A stretch of 20,015 bases of DNA from UBA3537 sp964219345 (lineage in GTDB: Bacteria; Bacteroidota; Bacteroidia; Flavobacteriales; Flavobacteriaceae), in assembly GCA_964219345.1 (NCBI GenBank), contig CAXPPN010000010.1, positions 1-20,015 on the forward strand. Direction: 5' to 3'. Positions 17,015 to 20,015 of this stretch are shown piece by piece (within the stretch, counting starts at the first letter, position 1; every line of letters starts with the position of its first letter). The notes below the pieces were generated by a model that did no database searches, was not told the DNA's origin, and saw only the letters and a program-made list of their open reading frames with translations. The position numbers and the translations under genes were made by a program.

Positions 17015-17353
17015 TTAATTTAAAGTTTCGCCACCTTTTTCTCTGGTGCGTATACGATAAGCTTCATTGATGTCACTTACAAATATTTTTCCATCCCCTA
17101 CTTTACCAGTAGCTCCAGCCTCAAGAATAGCTTGAATGGTAACATCCAAAAAGTTATCATTGACAACTATTGACAAATAACGGCGTTGGATATCGCTTGT
17201 ACTGTAGGCCACTCCACGGTATACGTGACCTTCTTGTTCATTGCCCAATCCAGTAACATCCCAGTACGAAAAGAAATTTACTCCGACTTCATGTAGGGCT
17301 TTTTTAACCTCAGAAAATTTTGATTTTCTAATGATCGCTTCTACTTTTTTCAT
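17015..17353 (-). CDS. glnB: PII nitrogen regulatory protein (GlnB/GlnK)
   Basis: A 112-residue PII protein. It starts KKVEAIIRKSKFSEVKKAL, a normal PII beginning. The T-loop reads GLGNEQEGHVYRGVAY, with Tyr45 and Tyr50 matching Tyr46 and the uridylylated Tyr51 of the enterobacterial proteins. The B-loop TGKVGDGKIFV (82-92), which binds ATP/ADP, and the C-loop with RIRTRE near 100-105 are intact. PII trimers sense 2-oxoglutarate and ATP/ADP and regulate Amt channels and other nitrogen enzymes. Whether Tyr50 is modified here is unknown. The QRRYLSIVV segment differs from the enterobacterial LPKVKIE part, as is usual in Bacteroidota. It is the first gene of the glnB-amt operon; because of its link to amt it could equally be called glnK. 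Confidence 0.95.
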   Translation of the reverse strand: MKKVEAIIRKSKFSEVKKALHEVGVNFFSYWDVTGLGNEQEGHVYRGVAYSTSDIQRRYLSIVVNDNFLDVTIQAILEAGATGKVGDGKIFVSDINEAYRIRTREKGGETLN

Positions 17354-17380
17354 AATTAATTAAGTTTTGTTTTGAATTTT

Positions 17381-17410
17381 CAAAAGTATTCAAAATTGAA
17401 ACAACCCCTA
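17381..17410 (-). promoter_or_regulatory. Putative glnB-amt promoter with upstream G-run
   Basis: On the minus strand TACTTTTG (17388-17381) is a perfect TAnnTTTG -7 box about 27 nt before the glnB start codon. No TTG stands at -33. Instead TAGGGG (GGGG at 17408-17405) is found 16 nt upstream of the box, as expected for a promoter that needs an activator. A second G-run (ATGGGGTG, about 17464-17457) lies some 50 bp further up. Confidence 0.55.
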
Positions 17411-17502
17411 TAATAAAAGACCTTTAAATATAAATATTTATCAAATAAGTAATTAACACCCCATTTTTTATAGGGATAACTAAAAAAAGTATATAAAAAA
17501 TA

Positions 17503-17532
17503 AAAAAGCCTTAGATAACTCTAAGGCTTTTT
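17503..17532 (-). terminator. Rho-independent terminator of the second amt gene
   Basis: A perfect 13-bp inverted repeat AAAAAGCCTTAGA / TCTAAGGCTTTTT with a 4-base loop; on the minus strand a long T-rich run follows. It ends the transcript of the amt gene at 17604-18875 and isolates it from the glnB promoter. Confidence 0.93.
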
Positions 17533-17603
17533 CATCAAACAAACAAAAAAAATTAATATGTAGTTTTATGGGTTATTCGATATAAATAACAATACAAATT
17601 AAA

Positions 17604-18875
17604 TTATTCTCTAGTTCTTTTTCCTGGATAAGCTAGTGAGCCATGCTCAGAAACATCCAATCCAGCAATTTCTTCTTCTTCGGTTACACGCAATCCAATT
17701 GTTGCTTTAAGAATACCGAATACGATGAAAGATAATACTACTGCCCATACCATATACGACAGTGCACCAACTAATTGTGCAACAAATTGTGCAGAACCAC
17801 CTCCGTTGAACAATCCGATAGCTTCATCGCCATTTACACCCCAAAGACCAATAACAACTGTTCCCCAGAATCCAGCAACACCATGTACAGAAGCTGCACC
17901 AATAGCATCGTCAATTTTAAGTTTTTTCTCAATAAATTCAATTGAGAATACTACAATAACACCACCAATAAGACCTGCCAAAACAGCACCACCTTCGGTC
18001 ATGTTTCCACATCCTGCAGTAATACTTACCAATCCTGCCAAAGCACCATTTAGGGTTTGAGCTAAGTTTGGTTTTCCATACCAAATCCAAGTTGTGATAA
18101 GCGCACCAAGTGCACCAGCAGCAGCAGCCAAGTTTGTGACAACAACAACAGCAGAAGCAGCAACAGCATCATCACCACCCCAAGCCAATTGAGATCCACC
18201 ATTAAATCCGAACCATCCTAACCAAAGGATAAACACCCCTAGAGTAGACAAGATTTGGTTGTGCCCTGGAATTGGAACAACTTTTCCATCAACATATTTC
18301 CCAATTCGTGGTCCTACCATAAAAGCAGCAACAAGAGCAGCAAAACCACCAACACCATGAACAATAGAAGATCCTGCAAAGTCAATAAACTCAGCATCGA
18401 AAGTGGTGTTTAGCCATCCGCCATTCCATTCCCATCCCCCAGCAATTGGGTAAACGAAAGCTGTCATAACTACTGTAAAAATAGCATAAGTAGAATATTT
18501 TGTACGTCCTGCAATAGCTCCAGATACAATAGTTGCAGCAGTAGCAGCAAACATTGTTTGGAAGAATAAATCAGCACCATCTCCCTGTAGTATACCACTC
18601 CAGAAGAACCATCCGTTAGACGAATCACCATACATTAAAGAGTACCCTACAAACCAGTACGTTAGTGACCCAACACAAATGTCAAGTAAATTTTTCATTG
18701 CGATGTTTACCGCATTTTTTGATCGTGTCATTCCAGACTCTACTAATGTAAAACCAGCCTGCATGAAGAATACTAATATCCCTGATAATAGCATCCATAA
18801 CATCCCCATGTCGCCTTCAATGGCTGCAGTGTCCTGAATTACCATTGGGATGTGTGTAAATAATGAATGTAACAT
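17604..18875 (-). CDS. amt: Ammonium transporter, AmtB type (second copy, separate unit)
   Basis: A 423-residue Amt channel, clearly a paralogue of the copy at 15764-16981 but longer at the N-terminus: about 20 extra residues (MLHSLFTHIPMVIQDTAAIE) before the first helix, which could be periplasmic. The pore is intact: Asp165 and His173 (FIDFAGSS, IVHGVGG), His331 (ASVHGVAGFWG), FFQTMFAATAATIVSG and LWLGWFGFNGGS. The cytosolic tail VTEEEEIAGLDVSEHG keeps the PII-contact region, followed by a basic end (GKRTRE) missing in the other copy. It is a single-gene unit with its own promoter region and a strong terminator, located directly upstream of glnB-amt. The PII protein may control both channels. 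Two amt genes allow different affinity or regulation; which is which cannot be told here. Confidence 0.95.
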   Translation of the reverse strand: MLHSLFTHIPMVIQDTAAIEGDMGMLWMLLSGILVFFMQAGFTLVESGMTRSKNAVNIAMKNLLDICVGSLTYWFVGYSLMYGDSSNGWFFWSGILQGDGADLFFQTMFAATAATIVSGAIAGRTKYSTYAIFTVVMTAFVYPIAGGWEWNGGWLNTTFDAEFIDFAGSSIVHGVGGFAALVAAFMVGPRIGKYVDGKVVPIPGHNQILSTLGVFILWLGWFGFNGGSQLAWGGDDAVAASAVVVVTNLAAAAGALGALITTWIWYGKPNLAQTLNGALAGLVSITAGCGNMTEGGAVLAGLIGGVIVVFSIEFIEKKLKIDDAIGAASVHGVAGFWGTVVIGLWGVNGDEAIGLFNGGGSAQFVAQLVGALSYMVWAVVLSFIVFGILKATIGLRVTEEEEIAGLDVSEHGSLAYPGKRTRE

Positions 18876-18933
18876 AATTAAATTTTTTTAATAATAATTA
18901 TAACTATATATAGTTAAATCGGTTAATTTTTGT

Positions 18934-18966
18934 CAAAAATATACTATTTGATATTTATACCCTTAA
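18934..18966 (-). promoter_or_regulatory. Putative promoter of the second amt gene with upstream G-run
   Basis: On the minus strand TATTTTTG (18941-18934) matches TAnnTTTG, about 58 nt before the start codon. As at glnB no TTG is found at -33; instead TTAAGGGTATAAATATC places GGG (18962-18960) 18 nt upstream of the box. A similar AGGGGGTATAAATTATAATA lies about 50 bp further upstream. Confidence 0.5.
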
Positions 18967-19009
18967 AAAATTATAGTAAATATTTAATTTTTATTGATAT
19001 TATAATTTA

Positions 19010-19031
19010 TACCCCCTAAATTTAAGGGGTA
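19010..19031. promoter_or_regulatory. 22-bp near-perfect palindrome, candidate operator
   Basis: TACCCC and GGGGTA form the ends of a 22-bp inverted repeat centred on TAAATTTA, with one mismatched pair. It lies about 135 bp before the start of the second amt gene and about 70 bp above its -7 box, where a dimeric activator could sit. It shares the GGGGTAT core with the proximal site of the same promoter. It is not followed by a T-run, so it is not a terminator. Confidence 0.45.
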
Positions 19032-19095
19032 TTTAAAATTAATTATGCTTTTTTATAAATTAAGTGCTTTTAGGCGCTGAAAAGGTCCTGAAAAG

Positions 19096-19116
19096 GTCCT
19101 GAAACAAGTTCAGGAC
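19096..19116 (+). repeat. REP-like palindrome 1
   Basis: Arms GTCCTGAA and TTCAGGAC (8 bp, perfect) around loop ACAAG. It is preceded by partial arms (AAAAGGTCCTG twice, about 19080-19100), a short tandem repeat of the left arm. Same family as the palindromes at 19320-19402 and 19764-19884, here in the ACAAG orientation. Confidence 0.85.
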
Positions 19117-19127
19117 AAGGGTTCAGC

Positions 19128-19157
19128 AAAAAAAAGCCTGCCCAAATTGGGCAGGCT
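19128..19157 (-). terminator. Rho-independent terminator for leftward transcription
   Basis: AGCCTGCCC and GGGCAGGCT form a perfect 9-bp stem with loop aaatt; on the minus strand a run of eight T follows. It lies about 75 bp beyond the stop codon of the OmpA-family remnant at 19234-19320 and was probably the terminator of that gene when intact. Confidence 0.88.
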
Positions 19158-19233
19158 TCGTGTACAGTTCAACACTTCTAAAAAAACTGCACAGTGACTA
19201 ACTTAATAATTATGAAAAATGAAAAGTGTTATT

Positions 19234-19320
19234 TTATCGTTTTGTAATGATAAACTCACTACGTCTATTTTGTTCATGTACGCTATCGGCACATTGTACA
19301 CCATTACTACAATAGTTAAC
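19234..19320 (-). pseudogene. 3' remnant of an OmpA-family outer-membrane protein gene
   Basis: On the minus strand the codons from about 19320 down to a TAA at 19236-19234 read VNYCSNGVQCADSVHEQNRR followed by SEFIITKR. The pattern C-x2-G-V-x-C, then H-x2-NRR-x-EF and a short tail, is the very end of flavobacterial OmpA/MotB-domain proteins, where NRRxEF closes the peptidoglycan-binding domain. The similarity stops exactly where a REP-like palindrome (19320-19336) begins, and no OmpA sequence is found upstream of it. The terminator at 19128-19157 lies at a natural distance downstream. Only about 28 codons remain, so this is gene debris. The call rests on recalled family patterns and could be tested by a protein search. 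Confidence 0.7.
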
Positions 19321-19336
19321 CTGAGCTTGTCTCAGG
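19320..19336 (-). repeat. REP-like palindrome 2
   Basis: CCTGAG and CTCAGG around loop CTTGT, i.e. the reverse orientation of palindrome 1. It marks the point where the OmpA-family remnant ends. Confidence 0.85.
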
Positions 19337-19341
19337 GCAGC

Positions 19342-19387
19342 GTGACATTTGGGTTCTATTTTATCATTGTTATCAATATTGTCATCC
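19342..19387 (+). repeat. Inter-palindrome spacer, left copy of a duplicated unit
   Basis: This 46-bp spacer starts GTGACATT, continues GGTTCTATT and ends near GTCAT. It is about three quarters identical to 19781-19826 in the same orientation; both copies sit between two REP-like palindromes. Confidence 0.7.
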
Positions 19388-19402
19388 TGAGCTTGTCTCA
19401 GG
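19386..19402 (-). repeat. REP-like palindrome 3
   Basis: CCTGAG and CTCAGG around CTTGT, identical in core to palindrome 2. Its edge is 7 bp beyond the stop codon of the GIY-YIG gene, so it will form a hairpin at the 3' end of that transcript; no T-run follows. Confidence 0.88.
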
Positions 19403-19409
19403 GCAGCAT

Positions 19410-19700
19410 CTAGAGCATCTCATAGAGATCTATCCATTCTGGATTAAGGATTTCTATCAGGTTAATTTTCCATTGCCGGTGCCAGCGTTTTAGCTGTTTT
19501 TCTCTCTTAATCGCTTTTCGGATATCATAAAAGCTTTCGTAATAGACCAGTTGTTTTAAGTGATATCTTGAAGAAAAACGGCCACCTTTTCCAGAATGAT
19601 GTTCTGTTGTGCGGCGTTTTAGATTATTAGTCACTCCTATATATATGGTACCATAGGGTCTGTTGGTAATGATGTATATGTAGTAGATTTTGTAGGCCAT
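19410..19700 (-). CDS. Small GIY-YIG domain nuclease-like protein
   Basis: A 96-residue single-domain protein of the UPF0213/UvrC-N type. IYYIYIITNRPYGTIYIGVT (residues 5-24) holds the GIY-like (YYIYI) and YIG elements. The conserved Arg is in NLKRRTTEHH (about 26-35), the catalytic Glu is probably in LVYYES (Glu55), and the C-terminal Asn is in LNPEW (about 85-89). KAIKREKQLKRWHRQWKINL is the usual basic helix of this group. Stand-alone copies are frequent and often multi-copy in Bacteroidota and are commonly mis-named excinuclease subunits. No partner domain is present. The gene sits alone inside an array of REP-like palindromes, which suggests it may be linked to their spread; function is otherwise unknown. 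Confidence 0.92.
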   Translation of the reverse strand: MAYKIYYIYIITNRPYGTIYIGVTNNLKRRTTEHHSGKGGRFSSRYHLKQLVYYESFYDIRKAIKREKQLKRWHRQWKINLIEILNPEWIDLYEML

Positions 19701-19763
19701 AGGTTTTGATTATGTTTGAGGTTGAGGTCCTAAAAAGATCCTTTCATAGAGCCTTTTATAGAG

Positions 19764-19780
19764 CCTGAAACAAGTTCAGG
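19764..19780 (+). repeat. REP-like palindrome 4
   Basis: CCTGAA and TTCAGG around ACAAG, same orientation as palindrome 1. It is preceded by short direct repeats of ATAGAGCCT (about 19746-19767), similar to the repeated left arms seen before palindrome 1. Confidence 0.85.
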
Positions 19781-19826
19781 GTGACATTCTGGTTCTATTG
19801 TATTATTGTTGTCTGTAGCGTCATGC
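19781..19826 (+). repeat. Inter-palindrome spacer, right copy of the duplicated unit
   Basis: Starts GTGACATT, then GGTTCTATT, and ends near GTCAT. It is the partner of 19342-19387, in direct orientation, on the other side of the GIY-YIG gene. Confidence 0.7.
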
Positions 19827-19828
19827 CG

Positions 19829-19847
19829 TACTGAAACGAGTTCAGTA
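19829..19847 (+). repeat. REP-like palindrome 5
   Basis: TACTGAA and TTCAGTA around ACGAG, a compensated variant: both arms changed together, so the hairpin is kept. Same orientation as palindromes 1 and 4. Confidence 0.85.
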
Positions 19848-19865
19848 TGACTCTCTATATTGTCA

Positions 19866-19884
19866 ACCTGAGCTTGCCTCAGGT
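19866..19884 (-). repeat. REP-like palindrome 6
   Basis: ACCTGAG and CTCAGGT around CTTGC, the opposite orientation to palindrome 5, which gives an inverted pair 18 bp apart. A further half-arm (TCTCAGGGCAGG, about 19895-19906) follows and supplies the stop codon that ends the ORF6N fragment. Confidence 0.85.
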
Positions 19885-19896
19885 TCAGCATCGGTC

Positions 19897-20015
19897 TCAG
19901 GGCAGGGTCAGCATCAACACACCATGTTCTGTAAAGCAATAGGGAGATGTACGCCGACCGCCCCAACTTGTGGTCGCATTATGCGACTTCAAGTTTTGCC
20001 ATTCTTGTTGAGTCA
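19897..20015 (-). pseudogene. ORF6N-domain protein gene, truncated at its 3' end by repeats
   Basis: The minus strand is open from the window edge (first full codon at 20013) to a TGA at 19899-19897. It reads TQQEWQNLKSHNATTSWGGR, then RTSPYCFTEHGVLML and TLP. The pattern NLKS...TSWGGRR..PY.FTE.GV.ML is the core of the ORF6N domain found in phage-related and mobile-element proteins and common in Bacteroidota. In intact proteins the helix after GVAML continues for many residues. Here the similarity ends at ML and the next codons belong to REP-type repeat sequence (CTGCCCTGAGAC), giving an immediate stop. The 5' part is outside the window, so whether that half is intact cannot be seen. Confidence 0.75.

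Noticed and set aside
19219..19413. Open frame of 64 codons on the plus strand with LSLSQGS twice
   Set aside because: The repeated LSLSQGS comes from palindromes 2 and 3; it lies antisense to the OmpA-family remnant and has no other support.
19078..19906. Possible CRISPR array
   Set aside because: The palindromes are irregularly spaced, occur in both orientations, and the spacers between them are partly duplicated rather than unique; no cas genes are near.
19730..19966. Open frame of 78 codons on the minus strand (contains HPELVSGS)
   Set aside because: It runs across three palindromes and into the ORF6N fragment in another frame; the HPELVSGS-type string is simply translated repeat sequence and a common false gene in such genomes.
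19973..19987. Perfect palindrome GTCGCATTATGCGAC as an attachment or resolution site
   Set aside because: It lies inside the ORF6N coding fragment (codons for KSHNAT) and is explained by coding sequence; a single copy gives no evidence for a recombination site.

Overview
The window looks like a piece of a flavobacterial (Bacteroidota) chromosome. It is AT-rich. The promoters that can be read fit the Bacteroidota pattern (a TAnnTTTG box near -7) and there are no strong Shine-Dalgarno sites. The protein families also fit: a DUF1501 protein with a type IX secretion (T9SS) C-terminal sorting domain, an SDR-type threonine dehydrogenase, M13 peptidase lipoproteins, and remnants of OmpA-type and ORF6N genes typical of flavobacteria. 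The species cannot be named from the sequence.

Layout. 1-5340 (+): the 3' end of an uncharacterised gene, a short Arg/Lys/Glu-rich coiled-coil protein, a large DUF2779 protein that appears to join a RecB/Cas4-like nuclease to a DEDDy exonuclease, a DUF481-like outer-membrane barrel and a CASTOR/POLLUX-type ion channel. 5491-6447 (-): L-threonine 3-dehydrogenase. 6559-9260 (+): a small lipoprotein and an M13 metallopeptidase lipoprotein, closed by a two-way terminator. 9331-10035 (-): a periplasmic TPR-like protein. 10036-10402: gene-free, with three phased 20-bp repeats, a promoter-like element and a terminator-like hairpin that together could be a small regulated RNA unit. 10403-11248: a Zn-ribbon protein (-) and a short, tail-less SSB (+). 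11341-14671 (+): a DUF1800/DUF1501 pair. 14686-18875 (-): a LacI-type regulator and a nitrogen cluster, with glnB-amt as an operon and a second amt upstream. 18876-20015: a degraded region full of REP-like palindromes around a small GIY-YIG protein, with a truncated OmpA-family tail on one side and a truncated ORF6N gene on the other.

How the genes fit together. The best-defined unit is ammonium uptake and sensing: two AmtB-type channels and one PII protein. Both nitrogen promoters carry a G-run at similar spacing upstream of the -7 box, which suggests a shared activator. The DUF1800/DUF1501 pair is a common exported couple of unknown function. The DUF2779-barrel-channel group is colinear, but a joint function is only an inference.

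The most unusual parts are the REP/GIY-YIG island (18.9-20.0 kb), which looks like a mobile or repeat-propagating unit in gene debris, and the 10.0-10.3 kb intergenic unit with LytTR-like phased half-sites.
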